Assembly: GCF_000526695.1 (NCBI RefSeq)
Contig: NZ_JAGO01000013.1
Span: forward strand, 248,001-312,000
DNA length: 64,000 bases
Direction: 5' to 3'
DNA from: Carnimonas nigrificans ATCC BAA-78
GTDB taxonomy: Bacteria; Pseudomonadota; Gammaproteobacteria; Pseudomonadales; Halomonadaceae
The first letter of the stretch is position 1, and each line of letters starts with the position of its first letter. The notes below the pieces were generated by a model, which saw only the letters and a program-made list of their open reading frames with translations, was not told the origin of the DNA and searched no databases. Positions 53,073-62,220 of this stretch are shown one piece after another. The position numbers and the translations under genes are program-made.

Positions 53073-54311
53073 ATGGCGACATCAATAGTGCTTGGGGCAG
53101 GCATGGTCGGTGTATCAACCGCTCTGGCACTACAGCAGCGAGGCGATGATGTACTGCTGGTAGATCGTAAGGGAATTGGCCGCGAAACCAGCTATGGCAA
53201 TGCCGGTGCTATCCAGACGGAAGCCTGCGAGCCTACAGCCTTCCCGCGCTCCTTTGGTTTCCTTCTGAACGCCGCCACCAAACGGCACAACATGATCAAC
53301 TGGCACGCCCGAGCGGTTGTCGAAAATCGTTATGCGCTGTGGGAATACTGGCGGAACTCTGCACCAGCCCGACATGCCGCGATTAGCCAATGGTACGAGC
53401 GCTTCACCGGCAAAGCAGACGAATACCATGCGCCGCTCGCGAAAGCAGCCAATGCCGAACACCTGATTCGTCACAGTGGCTATATTGCCGCCTGCCGTCA
53501 GGCCAGTACCCTTGAGGCGCACCTGAAAGCGGCTGAGCGTCTTACCCAGGGCTGGGGCGTGCCGGTCACCGAACTCAGCAATGAGCAGATTCGTGAGAAG
53601 GAACCCGCGCTGAAAATGCCATTGGCCGGCGGGCTATGGTTCAGCAATGTGTGGACCTGCCAAAGCCCAGGCGCGCTTACTCATGCGTATGGTGAACTCT
53701 TCAAACAACGCGGCGGCAGCGTGGCCTATGGCGATGCCATGAGCCTTGCCGAGAATGAAGGTGGCGGTTGGTCGGTACTTACCGAAGGAGGGCGTGTTGA
53801 AGCGGAGCGTGTCGTGGTCGCGCTCGGCCCCTGGTCCAGCGAGTTGACGGAGCGGTTCGGCTATCGCATTCCGCTGCTGAGAATGCGCGGCTATCACCGC
53901 CACTTTGCATCCGCCAATGGCCCGAATAGCGCCATGCTGGACGTTGATAACGCCACCTTCATGTCACCCATGAAGCAAGGCTTGCGAGTGTGTACTGGCG
54001 CAGAGATTACCCAGTTTGGCGCGGCTGCCGATCTGCGCCAGATTTCCCGCTCCGAGAAGGCGGCGCGCGAGCTGTTCGAACTGGGCGAGCGCGTCGAAAG
54101 CACTCCCTGGATCGGCCACCGCCCCTGCCTACCCGATATGCTGCCAGTGATAGGCCCCGCGCCACGTCATAACGGATTATGGTTCCACTTCGGCCACGCC
54201 CACCAGGGGTTCACCGGCGGCCCCGCCGCTGCCCAGTTACTGATGGAGATTATGGTCGATGGCAAATCCCCCGACTGGGCCGAGCATTTTAGCCCCGCAA
54301 GGTTTGGGTGA
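53073..54311 (+). CDS. FAD-dependent amino-acid oxidase/dehydrogenase (DadA-like)
   Basis: A 412-aa flavoprotein of the DAO family. FAD-binding GxGxxG in IVLGAGMVGVSTALALQQRGDDVLLVDRKG, the FAD-contact SYGNAGAIQTEA, and the C-terminal FHFGHAHQGFTGGPAAAQLL. DadA, D-amino acid dehydrogenase and proline/hydroxyproline-type members share this layout, so the substrate is not certain. GAGGCGGGGC precedes the ATG. No alr or dadX is adjacent. Confidence 0.86.
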   Translation: MATSIVLGAGMVGVSTALALQQRGDDVLLVDRKGIGRETSYGNAGAIQTEACEPTAFPRSFGFLLNAATKRHNMINWHARAVVENRYALWEYWRNSAPARHAAISQWYERFTGKADEYHAPLAKAANAEHLIRHSGYIAACRQASTLEAHLKAAERLTQGWGVPVTELSNEQIREKEPALKMPLAGGLWFSNVWTCQSPGALTHAYGELFKQRGGSVAYGDAMSLAENEGGGWSVLTEGGRVEAERVVVALGPWSSELTERFGYRIPLLRMRGYHRHFASANGPNSAMLDVDNATFMSPMKQGLRVCTGAEITQFGAAADLRQISRSEKAARELFELGERVESTPWIGHRPCLPDMLPVIGPAPRHNGLWFHFGHAHQGFTGGPAAAQLLMEIMVDGKSPDWAEHFSPARFG

Positions 54312-54402
54312 GGGGGAGTGCTTCAGCACGAGGCTTAGGCTATTCCTTTTTGGGGAGTAAAGAAGTAGGAAGAGGGAATAGCTAGCGCTATGGATACTGC
54401 CT

Positions 54403-54873
54403 TTAGGATAGCTGCATCAACCACTCGATGACGGGGATGTCAGCCGGCGCCCAATTCAAATCCTTCAATTCTGATAGCTCACACCACTTAATCTCTGAAT
54501 GATCGTGCAGCGTTAGGTTAGGTAGTGGGCTCTCTTGTAGCGCTGCCGTCTCTGCATCATGGTCTGCTTCAAATGCCATGGTGGTGACAGGTGGGCTCTG
54601 TTTGGTAGGGCTCGGGAAGGCATAAAAACAGTGTAGCTGAATCAATGTGCCCGACACTTCGGTAGTAAATACGCCTACCGCATCTCCCAGCAGAATATCT
54701 AGCGCTAGCTCCTCACGAATCTCCCGCACTAGCGCGGCTTCAGATGTTTCTCCTAGCTCAATTTTACCTCCAGGAAATTCCCATAACCCCTCTGACGATT
54801 TGCCGGGCGCACGCCGTGCCGCCAGGTAAAGACCGTTGTGAAGAATGATCGCAGCAGAGACAGCAAGAGGCAT
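54403..54873 (-). CDS. Nudix hydrolase
   Basis: A 156-aa protein with a Nudix box: FPGGKIELGETSEAALVREIREELAL, matching Gx5Ex7REUxEExxU, with the usual Gly of the last positions replaced by Ala. Members of this size hydrolyse oxidised or non-canonical nucleoside triphosphates (MutT/NudG-like). It is divergent from the HNH gene, 77 bases apart. The position beside a possible restriction gene may be chance. Codon and base composition are like neighbours but slightly more AT-rich. Confidence 0.87.
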   Translation of the reverse strand: MPLAVSAAIILHNGLYLAARRAPGKSSEGLWEFPGGKIELGETSEAALVREIREELALDILLGDAVGVFTTEVSGTLIQLHCFYAFPSPTKQSPPVTTMAFEADHDAETAALQESPLPNLTLHDHSEIKWCELSELKDLNWAPADIPVIEWLMQLS

Positions 54874-54950
54874 AAGCGTCCAATAAGAGGTAGATCAGAT
54901 TAGTCTATTAAAGCATTATCGCTCTTAAGATAATATTCAGAAGGATGAGC

Positions 54951-55913
54951 ATGGCTAAGATAGATCATATCCTAGAGGGCATTGAAGATGAGCGCCATCA
55001 ACGCGCGCTGCGCTGGTTCCTCGACAGAAAGGGCCAGACCATTTATGCCTCCGAGTTAGATAAGTATGACGATCACAAGCTACGGGTTGTTTCTCAGCAG
55101 GGGATTCATAAACCTAAGGTGATTGACTATGCCCTGACGATTAAAGTCAATACTGGTAGTAAATACGAAGAGGGAGAAGAGCTGAACACCTATCCGGATG
55201 GAGGGTGGCGTTGCCGGTATCACCAGTTTGAGGGCAGTCGTCAGAATAAACGGTGGGAAGAGGCAGCGCCTAATGTGGCCTTGAGGAACTGCCTGAATGA
55301 TCAGATACCGATTGTTCTGCTCGAACGGGTTGTGCAAAAACCGAAGCCTGTTGAGTACTTTATTCATGGGTTGGGGTTGGTAACGAACTATAACTCTCCC
55401 TATTTTATGATTGAGGGAGTATCTAATAACGGCCAGCTATTGACTTATAAGGATTTGGATACAGATAGCCACTATCATTTAAATGACAATTACCAACCGA
55501 ATGAGGTGGGTGAGCGGGAAAGGCAACAAAGGTTGATCTATATACGGCAGGGGCAACAAAAATTTCGTTCCCGTCTATTAGATGCCTATAGCTCAAGTTG
55601 CTGCGTGACGGGGTGTGACGTGAGAGAGGTTTTAGAGGCGGCGCACATTAGCCCCTATCGAGGGAGCGTTACTCATCACATCCAGAATGGCTTATTGCTT
55701 AGAGCAGACATTCATACGTTGCTTGATTTAGGTGGTTGCTACATTTCGGGTGATTATAAAATTATTTTTTCTAATATACATAGGCATTCAGGCACTTATA
55801 AAGAATACCATGCAAAGATTATAGCGCTGCCGCATGATGCTTCTGAGTACCCTAGCCAAGCAGCGCTTCATGCTCAGGAAGAGTGGGCAAAAACAAAGTT
55901 CGACTATTCTTGA
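54951..55913 (+). CDS. HNH endonuclease with N-terminal recognition-like domain
   Basis: A 320-aa protein. Residues about 217-260 are an HNH nuclease of the HNH_2 type: CVTGCDVREVLEAAHISPYRG, then NGLLLRADIHTLLDLG with the His-Asn-His character. The first 160 residues are not a nuclease domain; a central segment (PIVLLERVVQKPKPVEYFIHGLGLVTNY) is of the kind seen in SRA/YDG-like or SBD domains that read modified bases. No methyltransferase is adjacent, so a modification-dependent (type IV-like) restriction role is the best hypothesis. ATG 54945 is also in frame, but AAGGA 5 bases upstream favours 54951. The gene is more AT-rich than its flanks. Confidence 0.75.
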   Translation: MAKIDHILEGIEDERHQRALRWFLDRKGQTIYASELDKYDDHKLRVVSQQGIHKPKVIDYALTIKVNTGSKYEEGEELNTYPDGGWRCRYHQFEGSRQNKRWEEAAPNVALRNCLNDQIPIVLLERVVQKPKPVEYFIHGLGLVTNYNSPYFMIEGVSNNGQLLTYKDLDTDSHYHLNDNYQPNEVGERERQQRLIYIRQGQQKFRSRLLDAYSSSCCVTGCDVREVLEAAHISPYRGSVTHHIQNGLLLRADIHTLLDLGGCYISGDYKIIFSNIHRHSGTYKEYHAKIIALPHDASEYPSQAALHAQEEWAKTKFDYS

Positions 55914-55946
55914 TGCTGCCTCTTCCACCACGCCTTCCTGCCCCTT

Positions 55947-56846
55947 CTACCCCTGCTCCATCTCCTTCAGCAGTCTGGCAAGTTGTTCACGCTTGGCGCC
56001 GTCAATCGACTGAAGGGGGAGGGGCAGGCAGGGGGAGTGTGTGAGCGATAGCATTTCAGCGGCGGCGGCAATGACCCTCACACTGCCGCCGCATTGGCTG
56101 AACAGGGTCCAGAGTGGCTGGAGCTGTTCGGACAGTCGCGTGGCTTCGTGAAGGTTTCCTGATTGTGAGGCGCGCGTAATGGCTAGCGCTGTTTTTGGAA
56201 ACAATCCACCTATGACCGAATACCATAGATCGCATCCGGCGTTCAGGCCGGTGGCGGCACTGGCATCGCCGCTAATACCAATCGTGACGTGTTCGGGAAT
56301 CAGGGCACGCAAGCGGTCGATGCGTGTTCTCGCCGCTTCTAGGTCAGCGGGAACGTTGGTGGCTGGCAGCTTGATAGAACGCACCTGAGGTAGCCGGGCG
56401 ATCCTGCCATGTAGCTCATCACTAAAGTTGAAATGGGTGGTTGTGGGGTTGTCATACACGCACAGCGGTACAGAGAGATTGCGCGTCACAGTTTCATAGA
56501 GGTTAAACACTTCCTCATCGGTCAGCGCCTGATAAGAGATGGGTGCCAGCAATACCGCGGCAGCCCCGGTCTGTTGCGCATCGTCTGCCAGGGCCAGTAC
56601 ATGGCTTGTGCGCAGCGCGCCAATGCCCACCATGACCGGTATATCCTGCGCCTGCTCCACGGCCAGCTGCGTAATGCGCAGGCGTTCGGCGCGCGTGAGG
56701 TAGGCATAGCTACCGGTAGAGCCAAGCACGCCGATGGAATCAACGCGGGCCTCGACCAGTCGCTTCATCAGTGTTGAGAAGGCAGCCTCGTCAATGCCGC
56801 TCTCGCTCATCGGGGTCAGCGGGAATGCGCTCAGTCCAGAAAACAT
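55947..56846 (-). CDS. Dihydrodipicolinate synthase family (class I aldolase-like) protein
   Basis: A 299-aa TIM-barrel lyase of the DapA/NanA family, which forms a Schiff base with a keto acid. The GxTG-type motif reads GSTGSYAYL, the catalytic Tyr is in VYDNPTTTH and the Schiff-base Lys in RSIKLPATN. The substrate is unknown; it is not a clear DapA because the GTTGE motif is altered. The frame starts at 56900, but GAGAG precedes ATG 56846. It lies 50 bases after yicC on the same strand. Confidence 0.85.
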   Translation of the reverse strand: MFSGLSAFPLTPMSESGIDEAAFSTLMKRLVEARVDSIGVLGSTGSYAYLTRAERLRITQLAVEQAQDIPVMVGIGALRTSHVLALADDAQQTGAAAVLLAPISYQALTDEEVFNLYETVTRNLSVPLCVYDNPTTTHFNFSDELHGRIARLPQVRSIKLPATNVPADLEAARTRIDRLRALIPEHVTIGISGDASAATGLNAGCDLWYSVIGGLFPKTALAITRASQSGNLHEATRLSEQLQPLWTLFSQCGGSVRVIAAAAEMLSLTHSPCLPLPLQSIDGAKREQLARLLKEMEQG

Positions 56847-56896
56847 TATCGTCTCTCTCTTCTTTTTGTCGTTGTTGGTGGTAGCGGGCCTGGCCC

Positions 56897-57757
56897 TCAC
56901 TCTACATTCTGCACTTGCTCTCTTATCTGTTCGATCAGCACCTTTAGCTCGACGGCGCGGTGGGTGGTTTCCTTGACTACTGATTTGGAGGCGAGGGTAT
57001 TGGCCTCGCGGTTCAGCTCCTGCACCAGAAAATCGAGGCGACGGCCTACCGGTTGCTGGCTGCCAAGCTGGTGACGAATTTCGCTGACGTGGCTGGTCAA
57101 GCGGTCAAGCTCTTCGGCGACATCGGCGCGTTGCACCAGCATCGCCAGCTCTGCCCCCAAACGATGGTCATCCAGCTCCAGTGAAGCGGCGCTGGCGCGC
57201 TCCAGCAGCAGGTGGCGCTGACGCTCGACAATGGCAGGCAGCAGCTCGCGAATGGCGGCGGTTTCCTGCTCAATGGCGTCGAGGCGTTCCCCGATGATTG
57301 TTGTGAGGCGAGCACCTTCACGTTCGCGGGCCTCTTCAAGGGCAGCCAGCCCCTGATCGAACAGCGTCACGGCCGCCTCCCGCAGCGCTTGAACCTGAAC
57401 GGTACTGGAGGCGATCACGCCGGGCCACTGGAGCACGTCGAGGCTTGTGGGCTGGGCGATGCCGACGATGCGCTGTTCGACTTCTTCCATGGCGCGCTGT
57501 AGATGATTGAGGCGTTCGCTATCCACCCGCAGGGTGCCTTCCTGCTGTTCGGAAAAATAGCGCAGCGTGATATCCACCTTGCCGCGCTGAATGCGGCCAC
57601 GTAGCTGTTCACGGAAATTGGGTTCAAGGGAGCGCAGTTGCGTGGCGAGCTGGAAATTAAGGTCCAGATGGCGCTGGTTAACCGTGCGCAACTCCAGTTC
57701 CAGGCGCCCCCATTCGGCGCTGGCATCTTCGCGCGAAAAGCCGGTCATGCTACGCAT
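56897..57757 (-). CDS. yicC: YicC family endoribonuclease
   Basis: A 286-aa protein (E. coli 287) related to YicC, reported to be an endoribonuclease linked to small-RNA control. N-terminus MRSMTGFSREDA is diagnostic; the C-terminal DUF1732 block is RRLDFLVQELNREANTLASKS. It is divergent from rph (181 bases apart), and the neighbouring rph is conserved in many gammaproteobacteria. Confidence 0.93.
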   Translation of the reverse strand: MRSMTGFSREDASAEWGRLELELRTVNQRHLDLNFQLATQLRSLEPNFREQLRGRIQRGKVDITLRYFSEQQEGTLRVDSERLNHLQRAMEEVEQRIVGIAQPTSLDVLQWPGVIASSTVQVQALREAAVTLFDQGLAALEEAREREGARLTTIIGERLDAIEQETAAIRELLPAIVERQRHLLLERASAASLELDDHRLGAELAMLVQRADVAEELDRLTSHVSEIRHQLGSQQPVGRRLDFLVQELNREANTLASKSVVKETTHRAVELKVLIEQIREQVQNVE

Positions 57758-57938
57758 TCGTTATCTCCTGGCTGGGGCGAGTACAAGTTAAGGTTAGTGT
57801 AACAACTGTTGGGAGTGGTCGCTTCAGGCCGGCGGAATTCGGCCTGGCCGGTGATACGCGTTAGAATAGCGGAATTCTGCAACAGGGCCGGTTGGTCGCT
57901 GGTTGCCGCTATTCACTCTCCAGGTGGTTAAAATCCTT

Positions 57939-58658
57939 ATGCGTCCCAGTGGAAGAGAGGCGAATGCGCCTCGCGAAGTTCGTATTACCCGTGAATACAC
58001 TATGCACGCCGAAGGTTCAGTGCTGATTGAGTTCGGCAATACCAAGGTGCTGTGCACTGCCAGTGTTGAAGAAGGTGTGCCGCGCTGGCTGCGGGGCAAG
58101 GGGCAGGGCTGGATCACGGCGGAATATGGCATGTTGCCGCGTGCCACCAATACTCGCGGCGGACGTGAAGCCGCACGCGGCAAGCAGAGCGGTCGTACCG
58201 TTGAAATCCAGCGTCTGATTGGCCGTTCGCTGCGGGCGGCGGTTGATCTCAAGAAGCTGGGCGAGTTCACCATTACCATCGACTGCGACGTGATTCAGGC
58301 CGATGGCGGTACGCGCACGGCCTCCATTACCGGTGGCTGTGTCGCGCTGGTGGATGCGCTGCACTACCTGCAACGTAACAAGAAGATCAAATCTGATCCG
58401 CTGCGCCGGCTGGTGTCATCGGTATCGGTAGGGGTCTACAAGGGCAATCCGGTGGTCGATCTCGACTATGCCGAGGACTCCAACGCGGACACCGATCTCA
58501 ACGTGGTGATGACCGACGATGGCGGCTTGATCGAAGTGCAGGGCACCGCTGAAAAAGCGCCGTTCTCTCGCAGCGAGCTGAACGCCATGCTGGATCTGGC
58601 CGAAGGCGCTGGTACCACCTTGTTTGAGCAGCAGCGAAAAGCGCTGGGTCTGGTGTGA
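57939..58658 (+). CDS. rph: Ribonuclease PH
   Basis: A 239-aa 3'-to-5' phosphorolytic exoribonuclease for tRNA 3' maturation (E. coli 238). N-terminal [46 protein letters not shown] is typical, followed by [14 protein letters not shown], and the phosphate-binding Arg/Thr/Ser region. A frame is open from 57903; ATG 57939 is chosen by homology of the N-terminus. hemG starts 28 bases downstream. Confidence 0.96.
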   Translation: MRPSGREANAPREVRITREYTMHAEGSVLIEFGNTKVLCTASVEEGVPRWLRGKGQGWITAEYGMLPRATNTRGGREAARGKQSGRTVEIQRLIGRSLRAAVDLKKLGEFTITIDCDVIQADGGTRTASITGGCVALVDALHYLQRNKKIKSDPLRRLVSSVSVGVYKGNPVVDLDYAEDSNADTDLNVVMTDDGGLIEVQGTAEKAPFSRSELNAMLDLAEGAGTTLFEQQRKALGLV

Positions 58659-58686
58659 TAGCCGTAACTGGCAGGAGGGGGAGCGT

Positions 58687-59235
58687 ATGACATCGCCAGC
58701 CAAGGCGTTATTGCTGTACAGCACGACCGATGGTCATACCCGTCGCATCGTCGAGGTAATTGCTGAATCCCTTGCTGCTCAAGGGGTTGAGAGCGATGTG
58801 GTTGATATCAATAGCGGTGAGCCGCCTTCACCCGAGCGCTACACCGCGGTATTGATCGGCGCGTCGATTCGCTACGGCAAGTTCAAGCCCACGGTGGCAC
58901 GCTACGCTTCCACCTACGCAGAGCAGTTGAATCAGAAGATTTCTGCCTTTGTCGCGGTGAATCTGACGGCGCGCAAGGAAGAGAAACGCTCACCGACCAC
59001 CAACGCCTATACGCACAAGTTTTTGGAAGCGACCCCCTGGCAGCCTGGGCATTGTGAAGTGGTGGCAGGCGCGCTGCGCTATCCGCGCTATCGCTTGTTT
59101 GATCGGCTGATGATTCAGCTCATCATGAAGATGACCGGCGGTGAAACCGACCCCTCCAAGGAGATCGACTACACCGATTGGGAGCGTGTATCGGCATTTG
59201 GGCGGGAGTGGGGCGAGCAGATCAGGGCTCACTAG
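58687..59235 (+). CDS. hemG: Menaquinone-dependent protoporphyrinogen IX dehydrogenase
   Basis: A 182-aa flavodoxin-like enzyme that converts protoporphyrinogen IX to protoporphyrin IX in heme synthesis, passing electrons to quinone. FMN-binding LLLYSTTDGHTRRIVEVIAESLA, and GASIRYGKF, AFVAVNLTARKEEKRSP and the C-terminal amphipathic segment (FDRLMIQLIMKMTGGETD) match E. coli HemG (181 aa). The frame opens at 58624; ATG 58687 after GGAGGGGGAG is chosen. Likely cotranscribed with rph. Confidence 0.92.
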   Translation: MTSPAKALLLYSTTDGHTRRIVEVIAESLAAQGVESDVVDINSGEPPSPERYTAVLIGASIRYGKFKPTVARYASTYAEQLNQKISAFVAVNLTARKEEKRSPTTNAYTHKFLEATPWQPGHCEVVAGALRYPRYRLFDRLMIQLIMKMTGGETDPSKEIDYTDWERVSAFGREWGEQIRAH

Positions 59236-59246
59236 GCCATCCATTA

Positions 59247-59309
59247 AAAAACCACCCGTCGCGCTGGTTATTCTCCATAGTGAGAGTACGCAGCGCGGCG
59301 AGTGGTTTT
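59247..59309. terminator. Bidirectional terminator between hemG and the crc-like gene
   Basis: AAAACCAC (59247-59254) with GTGGTTTT (59302-59309), extended inward by GCGCTG/CAGCGC. It lies between two converging genes. Confidence 0.7.
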
Positions 59310-59335
59310 GCGCGGAGGGAAGGTGAGCGAGAGAA

Positions 59336-60097
59336 CTAGATCTCGATATCGTATTCGACGATAAGCGGCGCGTGCTCGGAGAAGGTGGCGTCGGTGTCGA
59401 TCCAGGCATTCACGATGTTGCGCTGGAGGTTAGGGCCAACCACCTGATAATCGAGGCGCCAGCCGTCCTGACGGTTGCGCGGTACTTCCTGGTCGAGATG
59501 CGGCCACCATGTATAGCGTTCGGCGTCGCGGTCGATTTCACGGAAGGTGTCAATAAAGCCCAGCGGGCCAAAGACCTGATCCATAAAGGCGCGCTCTTCA
59601 GCACGGAAGCCGGGCGCCACCTGATAGTCCGCCCAGTGACGCACATCAATGGTTTTATGCGCAATCTGCCAGGTGCCGCAGATGATGTACTCACGGCGCT
59701 TGCGGCGCAGCTTGTTCAGATAATCGCTGTAGTGCGTAATGAACTTGAGCTTCGCTTCAGGATCTTCAGGCATCAGGAAGGACGCAACGCTGAACTTGTC
59801 GTAGTCAGCCTGTAAAAAACGGCCTTCATGATCGCACTGCTCAAACCCTAATCCATACATGATGGCCTTGGGGATATGGCGGCAGTAAATGCCTACGCCC
59901 GACATGCCGTCCTGCTCGGCATCAAGGAAATAGCCTTCGAACCCTTCCGGATAGAGAATATCGTCGCTCAATTCGAAGCTTTTGACTTTGAGATTCTGCA
60001 CGCAAACGACATCAGCGTCCTGCTGACGCAGCCAGTCCAGGAAACCGCGTTCTACCGCGTCCTTGATGCCATTGACGTTGATGGTGGCTATTTTCAT
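59336..60097 (-). CDS. crc: Catabolite repression control protein Crc-like (exonuclease III fold, catalytic residues lost)
   Basis: A 253-aa protein of the exonuclease III fold. Automated annotation would call it xthA, but the catalytic residues are changed: the Glu of QETK is Asn35 (CVQNLKV), and the metal-binding GDMN block is GTWQ (142-144), so both Asp and Asn are gone. The C-terminal His of SDHAPL is kept (SEHAPL) and RLDYQ matches RFDYQ of Pseudomonas Crc, as do SWWP-like TWWPH, and THYSDYLNKLRRKRREYI. Crc acts with Hfq to repress translation of catabolic mRNAs when preferred carbon is present. It is divergent from pyrE, as in Pseudomonas, where crc is also next to pyrE. Confidence 0.82.
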   Translation of the reverse strand: MKIATINVNGIKDAVERGFLDWLRQQDADVVCVQNLKVKSFELSDDILYPEGFEGYFLDAEQDGMSGVGIYCRHIPKAIMYGLGFEQCDHEGRFLQADYDKFSVASFLMPEDPEAKLKFITHYSDYLNKLRRKRREYIICGTWQIAHKTIDVRHWADYQVAPGFRAEERAFMDQVFGPLGFIDTFREIDRDAERYTWWPHLDQEVPRNRQDGWRLDYQVVGPNLQRNIVNAWIDTDATFSEHAPLIVEYDIEI

Positions 60098-60203
60098 ACA
60101 TGGTCCCTTAATTTCCGCGCGTGTATGATACCCGAGATTTCTACTTTTTAGTTAACAGCGTCACTTATTCATTTAAGTTCGGCGCATGTCAGGGACACAC
60201 GCC

Positions 60204-60857
60204 ATGTACGATTACCAACGCCACTTCATCGAGTTTGCGATTGCCGAGCACGTTCTCTCGTTTGGTAGCTTTACGTTGAAATCGGGCCGTGTGAGTCCGT
60301 ACTTCTTCAATGCGGGCCGGTTCCAGAGCGGTAAAGCGCTTGCCACGCTGGGGCGGTCATATGCTGAGTCAATCGAGCGTTCAGCACCAGAGTTTGATCT
60401 ATTGTTTGGCCCCGCCTACAAGGGTATTCCTCTTGCGGCGGCCACGGCAGTGGCGCTCTCTGATCATTTTGATCGGGATGTTGCCTACGCGTTCAATCGC
60501 AAGGAAGCGAAAGATCATGGCGAAGGTGGCTCCATCGTAGGTGCCGCACTGCAAGGACGTGTCCTGATCATAGACGATGTTATTACTGCGGGTACGGCAA
60601 TTCGTGAATCAATTGAGTTAATTCGTGCCCATGGCGCAACGCCTGCGGGCGTGGTCGTTGCACTCGACCGTCAGGAGCGTGCGGGCGATGAGAATTCCTC
60701 CAGCGCTATTCAAGCGGTAGAAGCTGAATTTGGCATTCCGGTGATTCCGATCATTGGCCTCGACAGCATTCTTGATTTCCTTGAAACCGAGAGTAACACT
60801 GATCTGGATCAGTACGCGCCCGATATCCGTGCCTATCGAGAGCGTTACGGCGTTTAA
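60204..60857 (+). CDS. pyrE: Orotate phosphoribosyltransferase
   Basis: A 217-aa enzyme making orotidine monophosphate from orotate and PRPP in pyrimidine synthesis. N-terminal [38 protein letters not shown] is diagnostic. The PRPP motif is [13 protein letters not shown]. The frame opens at 60186 ([11 protein letters not shown]); ATG 60204 with AGGGA upstream matches E. coli PyrE. Divergent from the crc-like gene. Confidence 0.96.
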   Translation: MYDYQRHFIEFAIAEHVLSFGSFTLKSGRVSPYFFNAGRFQSGKALATLGRSYAESIERSAPEFDLLFGPAYKGIPLAAATAVALSDHFDRDVAYAFNRKEAKDHGEGGSIVGAALQGRVLIIDDVITAGTAIRESIELIRAHGATPAGVVVALDRQERAGDENSSSAIQAVEAEFGIPVIPIIGLDSILDFLETESNTDLDQYAPDIRAYRERYGV

Positions 60858-60924
60858 GGCTGGTTTTTCTTGAGCTGGTCTGTGTGAAGCGCTTAGTATT
60901 GTCGTAAGAAAACACTGTTTCCTT

Positions 60925-60954
60925 AAGGGCCTGGCGTAGCCAAGCCTTATTTTT
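60925..60954 (+). terminator. Terminator after pyrE
   Basis: Imperfect hairpin AAGGGCCTGGC-gta-GCCAAGCCTT followed by ATTTTT. Confidence 0.6.
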
Positions 60955-61002
60955 GAATGCGGCAACCGTCGCTCCTTCTGTTTCTCCACGAAGAGCAACA
61001 TC

Positions 61003-61563
61003 ATGTTTAAACGTATTACTTCTATCACGCTGGCGTCAGCAGGCTTGCTGCTGGCGGCGCATCAGGCATCCGCTTTCAGCCTGTCAGCCAATGGCGGCAA
61101 GGATACCCAGGGCATCAGCGCTACCCAGAACCTAGCTCCGATGCTGAGCTCCGAGTTTGGTTATCAGCACTCTGACTACCATGACTCCAACGCTGACGTT
61201 TACTCGGCAGGGCTGATGGTTCACCCGTGGTGGACGCCTTTCGCTGACGTAAGCGGTGGCCTGCGCTATCAGTATCAGGATACCCGCTATGGCGGCGGCG
61301 GCGGCGTTGGCATGGTGGTCTCGGCCTTTTCAAAAACCCCCGTACCGCTGGTATCCGTAGGGGCGGAAGGTAACTACACCCCCAACGGCCTGACCCACGG
61401 CAACCTCTCCAGCAGCTGGGGTGCTTCGGCGCAAGCGCGTGTGACGCTGATGGCGCGTACTTACGGTTACGTCGGTTACCGCGTCCAGAAAAGCAAATTC
61501 AGCGGTGAAGGCAACCACGAAATCTTCAGCGGCCCCGTGGTTGGGGTAAGCGTCGGTTTCTGA
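61003..61563 (+). CDS. YfaZ family outer-membrane protein
   Basis: A 186-aa beta-barrel-like protein. Signal peptide residues 1-23 (MFKRITSITLASAGLLLAAHQASA). The rest alternates short hydrophobic/charged strands, with SGLMVHPWWTPFADVSGGLRYQYQDTRY and a Gly-rich loop; it ends with GPVVGVSVGF, an outer-membrane C-terminal signature with terminal Phe. YfaZ-type proteins are small porin-like proteins of unknown function. Confidence 0.82.
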   Translation: MFKRITSITLASAGLLLAAHQASAFSLSANGGKDTQGISATQNLAPMLSSEFGYQHSDYHDSNADVYSAGLMVHPWWTPFADVSGGLRYQYQDTRYGGGGGVGMVVSAFSKTPVPLVSVGAEGNYTPNGLTHGNLSSSWGASAQARVTLMARTYGYVGYRVQKSKFSGEGNHEIFSGPVVGVSVGF

Positions 61564-61582
61564 TTGCTCCTTTGCTGTCATC

Positions 61583-61606
61583 AAACGGCGCCCGCAGGCG
61601 CCGTTT
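61583..61606 (+). terminator. Terminator after the YfaZ-like gene
   Basis: AAACGGCGCC (61583-61592) with GGCGCCGTTT (61597-61606), a 4-base loop, then GTGTTT. A compact strong stem. Confidence 0.75.
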
Positions 61607-61728
61607 GTGTTTCAGGCGTTTTGTGCCGGTTCTGCTCTTGCCAGGTTGCCTTGACTCCCCCTGACCCGACTCCAGCGATCGGGTATTATGGCGACCCTCT
61701 TCCCACTTCATCCGCGGCTAATAAGCTC

Positions 61729-62217
61729 ATGCTTGATATCGTGCTGTTCGAACCGGAAATTGCGCCCAATACCGGTAACATCATACGTTTGTGTGCCAAC
61801 ACTGGCTTCAGACTGCATCTGATCGAACCCATGGGCTTTGCGCTGGATGACCGACGCTTGCGCAGGGCCGGGCTTGATTACCATGAGTGGGCCGATATGC
61901 AGGTGCACAAGGATTTCGCGGCGTTTATGCAGCAGGTCGCGCCTGAACGAGTGTTTGCCATTACCACCAAAGGCCGCACCTATCATCACGAACCCGACTA
62001 TCGCGCTGGTGATGCACTGCTGTTTGGCCCTGAAAGCCGCGGTTTGCCCGCGTCGATTATCGAATCACTGCCCGCTGCGCAGCGCTTGAGAATTCCGATG
62101 CGTGAAAATAGCCGTAGCCTTAATCTCTCGAACGCCTGTGCGGTGATGGTGTATGAAGCGTGGCGTCAGCTAGGTTTTGACGGCGCTGGGCTACCTGGTG
62201 GCATGGAGGCAAAGTAA
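61729..62217 (+). CDS. trmL: tRNA (cytidine/uridine-34-2'-O)-methyltransferase TrmL
   Basis: A 162-aa SPOUT-class methyltransferase (E. coli TrmL 157 aa) that methylates the wobble ribose of tRNA-Leu. N-terminus [26 protein letters not shown] and the knot motifs [11 protein letters not shown] and [27 protein letters not shown] are diagnostic. The frame opens at 61564; ATG 61729 is chosen. rep starts 3 bases after its stop, so they are cotranscribed. Confidence 0.95.
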   Translation: MLDIVLFEPEIAPNTGNIIRLCANTGFRLHLIEPMGFALDDRRLRRAGLDYHEWADMQVHKDFAAFMQQVAPERVFAITTKGRTYHHEPDYRAGDALLFGPESRGLPASIIESLPAAQRLRIPMRENSRSLNLSNACAVMVYEAWRQLGFDGAGLPGGMEAK

Positions 62218-62220
62218 TCA

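Noticed and set aside
59336-60097. Exonuclease III (xthA) name for the gene at 59336
   Set aside because: The catalytic Glu and the metal-binding Asp/Asn are replaced, as in Crc, and the neighbour is pyrE.
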